From Planctomycetota bacterium (lineage in GTDB: Bacteria; Planctomycetota; UBA1135; UBA2386), in assembly GCA_016793305.1 (NCBI GenBank), contig JAEUHU010000282.1, positions 1 to 7,051 on the forward strand: DNA of 7,051 bases, in the 5' to 3' direction. The notes beneath the pieces were generated by a model. It ran no database searches, was not told the origin of the DNA, and worked only from the letters and a program-made list of their open reading frames with translations. Position 1 is the stretch's first letter. Every line of letters starts with the position of its first letter. The position numbers were made by a program, and so were the translations under genes. This document shows, in pieces, positions 1-6,579 of the stretch.

Positions 1-1
1 G

Positions 2-193
2 CTGGTGCTCGCCGAGGCCGAAGTGCCGCAGGCGATGGCCGAAGCGTTCCGCAGCGGCCACCTCGGCATCCTCGACTACCAGAAGATCAAGAACCTCGAG
101 GCCGACACGCGCATGCGTTCGCAGATCGCCGCCGGCGAAGAGGCGCACCTGTCGACCGAGAGCCAGAAGACGAAGATGCGCGGGCAGGAGTGA
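2..193 (+). CDS. floA: Flotillin-like protein FloA, C-terminal end (partial)
   Basis: Only the last 63 residues are present; the gene begins left of the window. The visible tail carries the FloA (UPF0365/YqfA) signature near its start: [16 protein letters not shown] followed by [19 protein letters not shown]. This matches the conserved C-terminal region of bacterial FloA as I remember it. FloA proteins are SPFH-domain scaffold proteins anchored in the cytoplasmic membrane. They oligomerise and organise functional membrane microdomains; they are not enzymes. After the conserved block there is a short polar tail rich in Glu, Lys and Gln, ending at a TGA. The next gene starts 3 bases after this stop, so the two are almost certainly cotranscribed and perhaps translationally coupled. 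The membrane hairpin and SPFH domain lie outside the window and cannot be checked here. Confidence 0.85.
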   Translation: MVLAEAEVPQAMAEAFRSGHLGILDYQKIKNLEADTRMRSQIAAGEEAHLSTESQKTKMRGQE

Positions 194-196
194 GCC

Positions 197-784
197 GTGG
201 GTCGTCTGTTCGAGTTCCTGCGGCAGAACCCGATCCTGCTGTTCGTCGCGATCGCCTGGATCGCCGGCATGATCGGCAACATCGGTCGCATGCGGAAGCA
301 GCGTCAGAATCGCACGCCGGCCCGGCAGCCGGCTCCCGAGCCGCTTCGCCGCAGCGAGCCCAACGCCCCGCCTGCTTCGTCCGGTCCGTCCGCCGAGCAG
401 ATCGCCGCCGAGATGCGGCGCATCCTGCGCGAGGCCGAGCAGCGCTCCGCTCCCGCCGCGGAAGCGCCGCGGCCAGCACCGGTCGTGCAGCGCAACCGCG
501 TCGAGCCGGAGCGGGCGCCGGTGCCGGTCGTGCCGACGACCCAGACGCGCAAGCTGACGACCCACGTCGACCCGCACGTGGGCGAACAGCTGGCGCAGCG
601 CCACGTGAAAACCACCGGCCCGTCGCGCGAGCTCGGCTCGCTCGGGGGCCGCAGCCAGCAGCGGGCCGTCCAGCACGAGGAGCAGAAGCGCTTCGCGCTG
701 AAGGACCTCAAGCGCGCCTTCGTGCTCAGCGAGATCCTCGGCCCGCCGCTGGCGCGCCGCAGCCAGCAGGGAATGGGCAGCTGA
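197..784 (+). CDS. Small single-pass membrane protein of unknown function, downstream of floA
   Basis: This is a 195-residue protein that I do not recognise as a named family. A hydrophobic segment at residues about 11-30 (PILLFVAIAWIAGMIGNIG) looks like an N-terminal membrane anchor. It is followed by a basic stretch (RMRKQRQNR), which would put the rest in the cytoplasm by the positive-inside rule. Residues 40-115 are rich in Pro, Ala, Arg and Glu and look disordered, apart from a possible helix at 66-83. The C-terminus has the best-defined block, FALKDLKRAFVLSEILGPP at about 166-184. I recall similar ILGPP endings in Planctomycetota proteins but cannot verify this. The start is GTG, supported by GCAGGAG ending 6 bases upstream; the next Met lies inside the TM segment. 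The 3-base gap from floA suggests a membrane-microdomain accessory role, which is inference only. Confidence 0.8.
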   Translation: MGRLFEFLRQNPILLFVAIAWIAGMIGNIGRMRKQRQNRTPARQPAPEPLRRSEPNAPPASSGPSAEQIAAEMRRILREAEQRSAPAAEAPRPAPVVQRNRVEPERAPVPVVPTTQTRKLTTHVDPHVGEQLAQRHVKTTGPSRELGSLGGRSQQRAVQHEEQKRFALKDLKRAFVLSEILGPPLARRSQQGMGS

Positions 785-792
785 AGGCAAGA

Positions 793-824
793 GCACGGTC
801 CCGGGCCTTGCCCAGGTGCCGTGC
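793..824. terminator. Candidate bidirectional terminator hairpin between convergent genes
   Basis: The outer arms GCACGG (793-798) and CCGTGC (819-824) pair perfectly. Pairing continues inward with a T-G wobble, C800-G816 and C801-G815, then GGGC (803-806) with GCCC (810-813) around a CTT loop. One bulge and one C/A mismatch interrupt the stem. It fills most of the 56-base gap between the stop of the floA-linked gene and the stop of the M28 peptidase gene, where a terminator serving both strands is expected. There is no T-run on either side, so a classical intrinsic terminator is not proven. It could also be an mRNA 3'-end stabiliser. Confidence 0.5.
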
Positions 825-840
825 GCTGCACGAGTCTGGG

Positions 841-2544
841 TCAGCGGCTCTCGGGCTCCGAGAGCGGCGCCGCCGGCTTGCTGTCCTTGCCCTGCTTGCC
901 GCCGAACTTCTCCCACAGCACCGGATCGACCTCCGGCCGCGAGTCCTGCACGGCGAGCTCGAACGCCAGGTCGTAGACGTAGGTCGCGACGCGCAGCAGC
1001 TTCTCGTAGTGGATCTTGTCCGGCGTGTCGGACGGCTGGTGGTAGTCCTTGTGCAGGCCGGTGAAGAAGAACGCGATCGGCACGCCGTGGCGCGCGAAGT
1101 TGAAGTGGTCGCTGCGGCCGAACAACGATTCCTGGTCGAACTCGAGCTCGAAGCCGGCGATCTCGTTGCGGGCGAGACACAGGGCGTGCAGCGCCGGGGC
1201 CAGCTTCTCGGTGCCGACGAGGTGCAGCGAGTTGCGGTTCTGCTCGGCGGTCTCGCCGACGTTGACCAGCCGACCGCCGTCACGCGCTTCCTCCTCGTCG
1301 CGGCCGATCATGTCCATCTGCAGTTCGGCTGTGATCGACGACAGCGGGATCGGGCAGTGGTCGGCGAACCAGCGCGAACCGACCAGGCCGCTCTCTTCGC
1401 CCGAGAAGCAGACGAACAGCACGCTGCGGCGCGGCTTCTGCGGGTTCTTCGCCAGCATCTGCGCCACCGCCATCACGCCGGTGGTGCCCGAGCCGTCGTC
1501 GTCGGCGCCCGGCCGGATCACGTCGCCGGCCTTGCCGAGGTGGTCGAGGTGGCTGCCGATCACCACGTACTCGTCGGCCAGCTTCGGGTCGCTGCCGGGC
1601 AGCACGGCGAACACGTTCATCGCCGGCGCCTGGGTCTCGGCCACCGCCACCTGGACCCGGGCCTCGAGGGCCACGTCGGTGCGCACCGGCAGGTCCGCGA
1701 GGGCTCCGGCCGCGACGTTCGCGGCGTCGAGCAGGAAGGCGAAGTCCTCGCCGCCGAACGCGACGTCGAGCGGCGAGCGTGCCGCACCCGCCGCAGCGCG
1801 ATTGCCACCACCGCCGCGCCCCATGCCACCGCGGCCACGCAGGCCGCCCTGCACCGCATCGCTGCCGGCGAACAGGACCGCGGCGCACTTCTTCCCCTGC
1901 AGTTCGCGGATCACGGCGAAGCGGGCCATCGCCGCCGCCGAGTTGTCCTCGCCAGCGGGTGGCATGCTGACGACGACGACCTTGCCGGCGAGGTCGAGCG
2001 CTTCGAGCCCCTGCACTTCGACGCTGGCGCGCCGGCGGCCGCGACCTTGCTCGCCGTCGGCGGGTGGTTCGACCGGCAGCAGCTTCGGTCGCAGCAGCAC
2101 GACGCTGCCGCGCACGTCCGTCGCCACGGTGGCACTGCCGACCAGTCGCTCCATCGGCACCGTGTGCACGACTGCCCCGTCGCGCCGGAACTCGAGCTTC
2201 GTGCCCTCGGAGAGCACGCTGGTCATCTGCCAAGGCACGGTCTGGAAGTAGCTGTCGTTCTCACCGCGCGCCTGCAGGCCCAGGCTTCGGAAGTGCTCCG
2301 CGACGAAGTTGGCGGCCTTCTCGTAGCCGGGCTGGCCGGTGCCGCGCCCTTGGAACTCGGGGCCGGCCAACGTGCCGAGCCAGCGCTTCGTGGCGTCGAC
2401 GTCGACCGCGGCCGCACCGGTCGCACGATCGGCCGGTAGCGAGCGACCGGTCGTGGGGGCCACCGGCTGTTGGGCTGCCGAGGCAGCAGTGAACAGCAGG
2501 CAGGCGGCCTGCAGGAGGGGGAACGGAGCGAAGCGTCGTTGCAT
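841..2544 (-). CDS. Secreted M28-family zinc metallopeptidase with PA-like insert
   Basis: This 567-residue exported peptidase has a Sec signal peptide at residues 1-23/24 (cleavage near ASA-AQQ). The catalytic domain is split around a PA-like region of about residues 110-300. All expected M28 di-zinc ligands are visible: H332 in SHLDHLG, bridging D348 in GADDDGSG, E384 beside general base E383 in SGEESGL, D411 in MDMIG, and H502 in DYHQPSDT. D334 is the usual orienting Asp. M28 enzymes are mostly aminopeptidases or carboxypeptidases that release amino acids; the exact specificity is not readable here. Residues 233-256 form a Gly/Arg-rich loop and 166-173 an Arg-rich patch, both unusual insertions. 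The start at 2544 is chosen because it gives a clean signal peptide, although no strong Shine-Dalgarno precedes it. The gene lies 97 bases downstream of the lipoprotein gene on the same strand. Confidence 0.93.
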   Translation of the reverse strand: MQRRFAPFPLLQAACLLFTAASAAQQPVAPTTGRSLPADRATGAAAVDVDATKRWLGTLAGPEFQGRGTGQPGYEKAANFVAEHFRSLGLQARGENDSYFQTVPWQMTSVLSEGTKLEFRRDGAVVHTVPMERLVGSATVATDVRGSVVLLRPKLLPVEPPADGEQGRGRRRASVEVQGLEALDLAGKVVVVSMPPAGEDNSAAAMARFAVIRELQGKKCAAVLFAGSDAVQGGLRGRGGMGRGGGGNRAAAGAARSPLDVAFGGEDFAFLLDAANVAAGALADLPVRTDVALEARVQVAVAETQAPAMNVFAVLPGSDPKLADEYVVIGSHLDHLGKAGDVIRPGADDDGSGTTGVMAVAQMLAKNPQKPRRSVLFVCFSGEESGLVGSRWFADHCPIPLSSITAELQMDMIGRDEEEARDGGRLVNVGETAEQNRNSLHLVGTEKLAPALHALCLARNEIAGFELEFDQESLFGRSDHFNFARHGVPIAFFFTGLHKDYHQPSDTPDKIHYEKLLRVATYVYDLAFELAVQDSRPEVDPVLWEKFGGKQGKDSKPAAPLSEPESR

Positions 2545-2589
2545 CGGGGAGCTCGGCGTGGAAGGACGGGCAGGGTTCTAGACGGGCCG

Positions 2590-2607
2590 CGGCTCGAGCA
2601 CGAGCCG
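2590..2607. other. Perfect 7-bp hairpin in the gap between lipoprotein and M28 genes
   Basis: CGGCTCG (2590-2596) pairs perfectly with CGAGCCG (2601-2607) around the 4-base loop AGCA. It lies in the 97-base gap between the lipoprotein stop (2642) and the peptidase start (2544), on the path of any read-through transcript. No T-run follows on the - strand. It may be an attenuating or processing stem in an operon, a weak terminator, or chance pairing in GC-rich DNA. The distance to the peptidase start is about 45 bases. Confidence 0.3.
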
Positions 2608-2641
2608 AAGGCAGGTCACGGCTTCGTCGCGGCGAGCCGGG

Positions 2642-3151
2642 TCAGAATCCCAAGCGGTGGCCGAAGCGGTCCCACCACGAGGTGCCACCCGGTGCGGCCT
2701 CGAGGGGGGTGCCACGCGGGGGATCCGAACGTTCGCGCAGCGGCAGCCGATCGAAGCCGAGCACGAACGGGACCGTGGCGGCTGCCTCGACGAAGCCGGT
2801 CGCGAGGCTCGAAGCGGTCGGCAACCCGTCGATCGAGCGAACCCGGGCCATGCCCAGCATGCCCGAGCCGACCAGGGCGGCGCTGCGTTCGAGGTCGGGC
2901 AAGCGACGCTGCTCGCGCTCGAGCGGTCCCGTGCGTGGCCAGCGGCCGACACGCTGCAGCTCGGCGTCGAGGGCCGGCCCGAGCCGCAGCAGACCGTGCG
3001 CCCGCCGCGCCACCGTGTCCGGAGCCAGCTGCACGCCGAGCACGCGGTGCAGCGCGACCGCGGGCCCGCGCCGTTCCGGCGGCGGCGTCGCGCAGGCGGC
3101 GGCCAAGGCAGCGACCCATAGGCCTGCAGCGAGCCGGGGTGGACGTCGCAT
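2642..3151 (-). CDS. Predicted small lipoprotein of unknown function
   Basis: This is a 169-residue protein that I do not recognise. The N-terminus has a basic stretch (MRRPPR), a hydrophobic core (LAAGLWVAALAAA) and C20 followed by ATPPPERRG. It resembles a type II (lipoprotein) signal peptide, though the lipobox is imperfect because the -3 residue is Ala rather than Leu. The body contains an Arg-rich helical stretch (about 45-90) and two mildly hydrophobic stretches (about 91-103 and 107-133). It ends with GGTSWWDRFGHRLGF. The start is chosen because it puts the signal sequence at the N-terminus. The same frame stays open upstream to 3412, but that extension would overlap the divergent binding-protein gene. 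No Shine-Dalgarno is visible. The M28 peptidase lies downstream on the same strand. The main doubt is the coding call itself, since other frames here are also open; the signal peptide is the best argument for this one. Confidence 0.62.
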   Translation of the reverse strand: MRRPPRLAAGLWVAALAAACATPPPERRGPAVALHRVLGVQLAPDTVARRAHGLLRLGPALDAELQRVGRWPRTGPLEREQRRLPDLERSAALVGSGMLGMARVRSIDGLPTASSLATGFVEAAATVPFVLGFDRLPLRERSDPPRGTPLEAAPGGTSWWDRFGHRLGF

Positions 3152-3335
3152 GGCTGCAGGATGCCTTCGGCAGGAGCGGAAGACAAGGTTGCCTCGCCTG
3201 GCTGCCTGCAGGTCGGATGGTCGACTGTGGCCGGGTTGGGCGAGGGACCGGTCCGCGGTGCACCCGGGTAGGGAAAGCCCTATGGGGCAGTGGGGTGGTG
3301 GGCCTCGATAGGACCGAACGGCCTGAAGGACCACC
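3152..3335. promoter_or_regulatory. Divergent intergenic region with clustered palindromes
   Basis: This 184-base gap separates the divergently transcribed lipoprotein and binding-protein genes, so it must hold promoters for both if both are transcribed from here. Perfect palindromes crowd positions 3245-3269: GGACCGGTCC (3245-3254), GGTGCACC (3257-3264) and ACCCGGGT (3262-3269). They are followed by the hairpin TAGGG-aaag-CCCTA (3269-3282). These lie 54-91 bases before the binding-protein start, a reasonable place for operators. I could not assign convincing -35/-10 boxes. A flagellar sigma-28 match was considered and rejected on spacing, and I found no sigma-54 GG-N10-GC element where I looked. 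Confidence 0.45.
3326..3335 (+). promoter_or_regulatory. Ribosome binding site of the binding-protein gene
   Basis: AAGGA (3326-3330) sits 5 bases before the ATG at 3336 and supports that start. It is part of a 12-base context GGACCACCATGC that recurs, with a single change, at the start of the downstream chemoreceptor gene. Confidence 0.6.
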
Positions 3336-4610
3336 ATGCATCGAACTGCTTGCTTGCTCCCATTCCTCGCTTTCACCGTGCTCGCCCAGGAACCGGTGAA
3401 GCTCGGCTTCAACTACCCGAAGACCGGCCCGTACGCGGTCCAAGGCCTCGACCAGCTGCGCGCTGCCGAGATGGCGGTCGAAGAGGTGAACGCCGCCGGT
3501 GGCATTCTCGGCCAGCGGGTCGAACTGGTGATCCGGGACTCGATGTCGAAGCCGGACGTCACCAAGGTGAACGTCGCCGAACTGATCGACAAGCACGGCG
3601 TGAAGATGGTCTTCGGCGGCAGCTCGAGCGGCGTAGCGGTCGCCGCCGGCCACGTCTGCTGGGATCGCCAGGTGCCGTTCTTCGGCACCCTGACCTACTC
3701 GACTGCGACGACGTGCGAAGAGGGGCATCGCACGACCTTCCGGGAGTGCTACGACTCGTGGCCGGCAGCCAAGGTGCTCGCCGACTACATGAACAAGAAC
3801 TTCGCCGGCAAGAAGTTCCTCTACGTGACGGCGGACTACACCTGGGGGCATACGACCGAGGAGGCCTTCCGGCGCTTCACCGGCACCGAGGACCGCGAGA
3901 AGCACAAGGTCTTGCTGACGCCCTTCCCCACGGCCACCGAGGAGCACTTCAAGAAGGCCGCCGCCTTCGCGAAGCTGGTGGCTCCTGACGTGTTGGTTGT
4001 GGTGGAGTTCGGCGCCGACATGGAGATGGCGATCCGGCACGCGACTGCGTTGGGCTTGAAGTCGAAGATGGCGATCGTGGTTCCGAACCTGACTCTCGGC
4101 ATGGCCGAAGGGGCTGGCCCCAAGGTGATGGAAGGGGTGATCGGGGCGCTGCCGTGGGCGTGGAACGTGCCGTATCAATACGGCTTCGAACGCGGCAAGC
4201 AGTTCGTCGAGAAGTTCGCCGAGAAGCACAATCGCTATCCGTGCACGTCTGGCGCATCGGCCTACACGATCGTCCACGAATACAAGGCGGCGGTGGAGCG
4301 TGCCGGTTCGTTCGCGACGCCGGCGGTGGTCGCCGCCCTCGAAGGGCACCGCTACACGCTGCTGAAGGATCAGCAGGTCTGGCGAGAGTTCGATCACCAG
4401 TCCCTGCAGACCGTGTACGCGGTGCGCTGCAAGCCAGAAGCAGAGGTCCGCAAGGACCGCTTCCAGCTCGACTACTTCGAGATCCTGGGTTCGATGAACG
4501 GGGAAGAGAGCTTCCGCACGCTCGCCGAGTGGCAGTCCTTCCGCAGCAAGGCGGGCAAGGCACCGACGCTCGAGCGCTTCGCCGGCGAGCTGGCACAACC
4601 CGCCAAGTGA
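3336..4610 (+). CDS. Periplasmic substrate-binding protein, Peripla_BP_6 (LivJ/amide/urea-type)
   Basis: This 424-residue type I periplasmic binding protein has a Sec signal peptide at residues 1-17 (cleavage VLA-QEP). Lobe 1 opens with [16 protein letters not shown] and [18 protein letters not shown], the classic start of branched-chain amino acid/amide/urea binding proteins. The block [19 protein letters not shown] (about 89-107) places Ser96-98 where this family contacts the ligand. FGTLTYS (116-122), YVTADYTWG (163-171) and [12 protein letters not shown] (221-232) mark the hinge and lobe 2. The C-terminal [14 protein letters not shown] (350-363) matches the family's conserved NH/DHQ strand. 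The mature protein has five cysteines (C108, C127, C138, C303, C365), more than usual. The ligand cannot be read from sequence; small amides, urea or amino acids are plausible. No permease or ATPase gene follows; a chemoreceptor gene starts 14 bases later, so a chemosensory role is likely. A lone or orphan transport component is the alternative. Confidence 0.92.
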   Translation: MHRTACLLPFLAFTVLAQEPVKLGFNYPKTGPYAVQGLDQLRAAEMAVEEVNAAGGILGQRVELVIRDSMSKPDVTKVNVAELIDKHGVKMVFGGSSSGVAVAAGHVCWDRQVPFFGTLTYSTATTCEEGHRTTFRECYDSWPAAKVLADYMNKNFAGKKFLYVTADYTWGHTTEEAFRRFTGTEDREKHKVLLTPFPTATEEHFKKAAAFAKLVAPDVLVVVEFGADMEMAIRHATALGLKSKMAIVVPNLTLGMAEGAGPKVMEGVIGALPWAWNVPYQYGFERGKQFVEKFAEKHNRYPCTSGASAYTIVHEYKAAVERAGSFATPAVVAALEGHRYTLLKDQQVWREFDHQSLQTVYAVRCKPEAEVRKDRFQLDYFEILGSMNGEESFRTLAEWQSFRSKAGKAPTLERFAGELAQPAK

Positions 4611-4614
4611 CCCA

Positions 4615-4624
4615 GAGGTCCACC
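4615..4624 (+). promoter_or_regulatory. Ribosome binding site deciding the chemoreceptor start
   Basis: GAGG (4615-4618) lies 6 bases before the ATG at 4625. It picks this start over in-frame upstream codons, which would run back into the binding-protein gene as far as 4154. The chosen start places the first transmembrane helix right behind a short basic N-terminus, as in ordinary chemoreceptors. Confidence 0.65.
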
Positions 4625-6496
4625 ATGCCCTGGAGCAAGCTGTCGCTGCAGACCAAGATCGGCATCGCGATGTTGCCGCTGGTAGCACCCGTCCTCGGTA
4701 TCGTCGCCTACTCCTACCGGAGTGCCGAGGCTGCCTCGCTGGCCGCCAGCACGCGCGAGGTGACGCTGCTCGCCGAGAGCGGCGCGGCTCGCGTTCGTGA
4801 GTTGATGGCCGCCGCGCACAGCCGCTTCCTCGGCTGGACCGCCGAGGACGTTTACGGGATGGCGGTCGAGTTCGGTACCCTGCAAGAGCTGGGTGGGCGC
4901 TTTGCGGAGATGGTCGTCGGTTCGGAGTGCCAGGTGCTGCTGCTCACCGATCCGAACGGCAAGGTGCTCGCCAGTGCGGCCGCAGCAGGCGCCACCGCCC
5001 CTGCAACGGGCACGGCCCTGCCGCTGACCAGTCGCATCACCGGGGTCGAGCGCGGGCGGCTGCGGCTCCTGGACGCGGCTGCGTTGGCCGGAGTCGGCGC
5101 GACGACCCCGACGACGTTCGCGATGCAGGCGCCCTGCAAGGATTCCAACGGCAAGGTCAACAGCCACTTCGTGGCGGTGCTCGACTGGGCGCGCTTCTCG
5201 GGAGTGCCGATCGCGCTCCATGCGCGCGAGGAGGAGTTGGGCTTCCACGGCGGCGCCACCCTGCTGCTGGCAGGTGACGATCGGCAGATCCTCGATCACG
5301 CTGGCCGTGCGCCGCAGACGACGCAGTTGGCGACCGACTCGGCGACGGGCACGACCGACGTGCTCGGATCGTCGGGGACGGCGTCCATCGCTTCTGTCGT
5401 CGACTGCGCGTGCGACACGCCGATCGCCGTCGCCGACGTGCGGGACGCCAGCGAGGTGCTGGCTTCGTCGCGCGCGTTGCTGTTCGCCAATCTCGGCCTC
5501 GCCGGTGTGGCTCTGGCGCTGCTGGTGACGATCGGCTACGCGGTCGGGCGTTGGATCGCCCGACCGATCCGTGCCGCCGCGAAGGAACTCGAGCGAATGG
5601 CCGAGGGGCAAGGCGACCTGACCGTGCGGCTGCCGGTGACCAGCGAAGACGAACTCGGGGCGCTGGCGGGTGGTTTCAACCGGTTCGTCGCCGGACTGCG
5701 CGATCTCATCGTGCGGATCCGCGGCGAGGTCGAGGAGTTGGGGCGTGACGCCAGCCAGGTGCAGGGCTCGAGCAAGCTGGGCTCGGACCGGTCGGTGGAC
5801 CAGGCAGCGAACCTCAACGCGGTCAACCAACGGGCCGAGGGCATCGCCGCATCGACCGCCGCCAACGCCGAAGAGGCGAAGGGAGCGCAGCAGGCGTCTG
5901 GCGAGGCCAAGGAAGCGGTCGGCGAGGGGCGACAGGCGATGGTGGAGATGGCCCAGGCGATCAGCGCCGTGAAGGAAGCGACTGCACGCACCGGCAAGAT
6001 CATCGGGGTCATCGACGACATCGCCTTCCAGACCAACCTGCTGGCGCTGAACGCGGCGGTGGAAGCGGCGCGGGCGGGTGAGGCTGGACGCGGCTTCGCG
6101 ATCGTCGCCGAGGAAGTGCGATCGCTCGCCATGCGTTCGGCCAGCGCCGCCCGCGACAGTGCAGCGGTGATCCACGAATGCGACCAGCGTGCCGAGTCCG
6201 GGGTCAGGATCGTCACCGAGGTCGACACGGTTCTGCGACGGATCGACCAGGAGGTCGCGCGGGTCGGGGCGTCGATCGAGCGGATCGCCAATGTTTCGAG
6301 CACCCAGGCGTTGGACCTGCGCGAGGTCAGCGCCAACGTCGCGGCGTTGGACGCGGGCACCGCGGACAGCGCGGCCCAAGCGGAGGAACTGGCGGCGGCG
6401 GCGGCGGAGTCCGCCGAACGCGTGCAGCGGCTGCAGGGCTTGCTGGGGGCCTTTCGTACCTCCGAAGCCTCGGTGACCCCTGCGATCCCGAGCTGA
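4625..6496 (+). CDS. Methyl-accepting chemotaxis protein (Cache-like sensor, HAMP, MCP signal domain)
   Basis: This is a 623-residue chemoreceptor. TM1 is at about 11-30 and TM2 at about 284-307, enclosing a periplasmic domain of about 250 residues. [16 protein letters not shown] (102-117) is typical of a Cache-fold sensor; residues 200-265 may be its membrane-proximal half. A HAMP domain with Pro at [14 protein letters not shown] spans 308-361. The cytoplasmic hairpin has the conserved tip [20 protein letters not shown] (467-486) and [13 protein letters not shown] (490-502), which docks CheA and CheW. Aligned from memory, both arms match E. coli Tsr without gaps, so it is a 36-heptad-class receptor. 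Perfect methylation-type motifs surround E416-E417 and E587-E588, but the Tsr N-arm sites are replaced. No C-terminal NWETF-like tether is present. Four periplasmic Cys (C102, C171, C261, C263) are notable. The 14-base gap after the binding-protein gene suggests that protein is its ligand partner; direct ligand sensing by the Cache domain is also possible. Confidence 0.95.
   Translation: MPWSKLSLQTKIGIAMLPLVAPVLGIVAYSYRSAEAASLAASTREVTLLAESGAARVRELMAAAHSRFLGWTAEDVYGMAVEFGTLQELGGRFAEMVVGSECQVLLLTDPNGKVLASAAAAGATAPATGTALPLTSRITGVERGRLRLLDAAALAGVGATTPTTFAMQAPCKDSNGKVNSHFVAVLDWARFSGVPIALHAREEELGFHGGATLLLAGDDRQILDHAGRAPQTTQLATDSATGTTDVLGSSGTASIASVVDCACDTPIAVADVRDASEVLASSRALLFANLGLAGVALALLVTIGYAVGRWIARPIRAAAKELERMAEGQGDLTVRLPVTSEDELGALAGGFNRFVAGLRDLIVRIRGEVEELGRDASQVQGSSKLGSDRSVDQAANLNAVNQRAEGIAASTAANAEEAKGAQQASGEAKEAVGEGRQAMVEMAQAISAVKEATARTGKIIGVIDDIAFQTNLLALNAAVEAARAGEAGRGFAIVAEEVRSLAMRSASAARDSAAVIHECDQRAESGVRIVTEVDTVLRRIDQEVARVGASIERIANVSSTQALDLREVSANVAALDAGTADSAAQAEELAAAAAESAERVQRLQGLLGAFRTSEASVTPAIPS
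6391..6407 (+). repeat. (GGC)n trinucleotide run inside the chemoreceptor gene
   Basis: Five identical GCG alanine codons (residues 590-594) form a simple triplet run just after the E587-E588 methylation-type pair. A gain or loss of one unit would keep the frame but shift the coiled-coil heptad register. Alanine runs are common at this point in chemoreceptors, so the run may only reflect that plus strong codon bias. Confidence 0.6.
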
Positions 6497-6510
6497 CGCA
6501 CGAACCTCGG

Positions 6511-6558
6511 TGGGGACCCCCAGTGGCCGACTCCTGGGCCCGGAGGCCGGCAGGCCCA
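6511..6558. terminator. Candidate bidirectional terminator hairpins between convergent genes
   Basis: Two stems lie in the 83-base convergent gap. The first is small, TGGG (6511-6514) with CCCA (6519-6522). The second is stronger: TGGGC (6535-6539) pairs with GCCCA (6554-6558), and after a 3-base bulge (6551-6553) CCGG (6540-6543) pairs with CCGG (6547-6550) around an AGG loop, giving 9 pairs. Placement between the chemoreceptor stop and the permease stop fits termination on both strands. There is no T-run, so the mechanism is uncertain. Confidence 0.45.
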
Positions 6559-6579
6559 TCGGGGGACGGCGCCGCAGGG

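Noticed and set aside
190..2439. A 749-codon open frame on the + strand running across the small membrane protein gene and antisense to the M28 peptidase
   Set aside because: It spans two real genes and their convergent gap, its product is low-complexity Arg/Ala/His with no domain, and the opposite strand encodes an intact zinc peptidase with all ligands. It is a by-product of GC-biased codons.
3200..3213. Possible sigma-54 -24/-12 element around CTGGCTGCCTGCAGGT
   Set aside because: The required GC at the fixed 10-base distance from GG is absent (GT instead).
3273..3311. Possible flagellar sigma-28 promoter (GAAAGCCC and CTCGATAG) before the binding-protein gene
   Set aside because: The two boxes are 23 bases apart instead of about 11, and both match the consensus poorly.
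3152..3412. Extended N-terminus of the lipoprotein up to 3412
   Set aside because: It would overlap the start of the divergent binding-protein gene and bury the signal peptide inside the protein.
4154..4624. Extended N-terminus of the chemoreceptor in the same frame
   Set aside because: It would overlap 457 bases of the binding-protein gene out of frame; the ATG at 4625 has a good ribosome site and places TM1 correctly.
2616..4688. A 690-codon open frame on the - strand antisense to the binding protein
   Set aside because: It overlaps the lipoprotein in a different frame and the whole binding-protein gene; the composition is shadow-like and no motif is visible.
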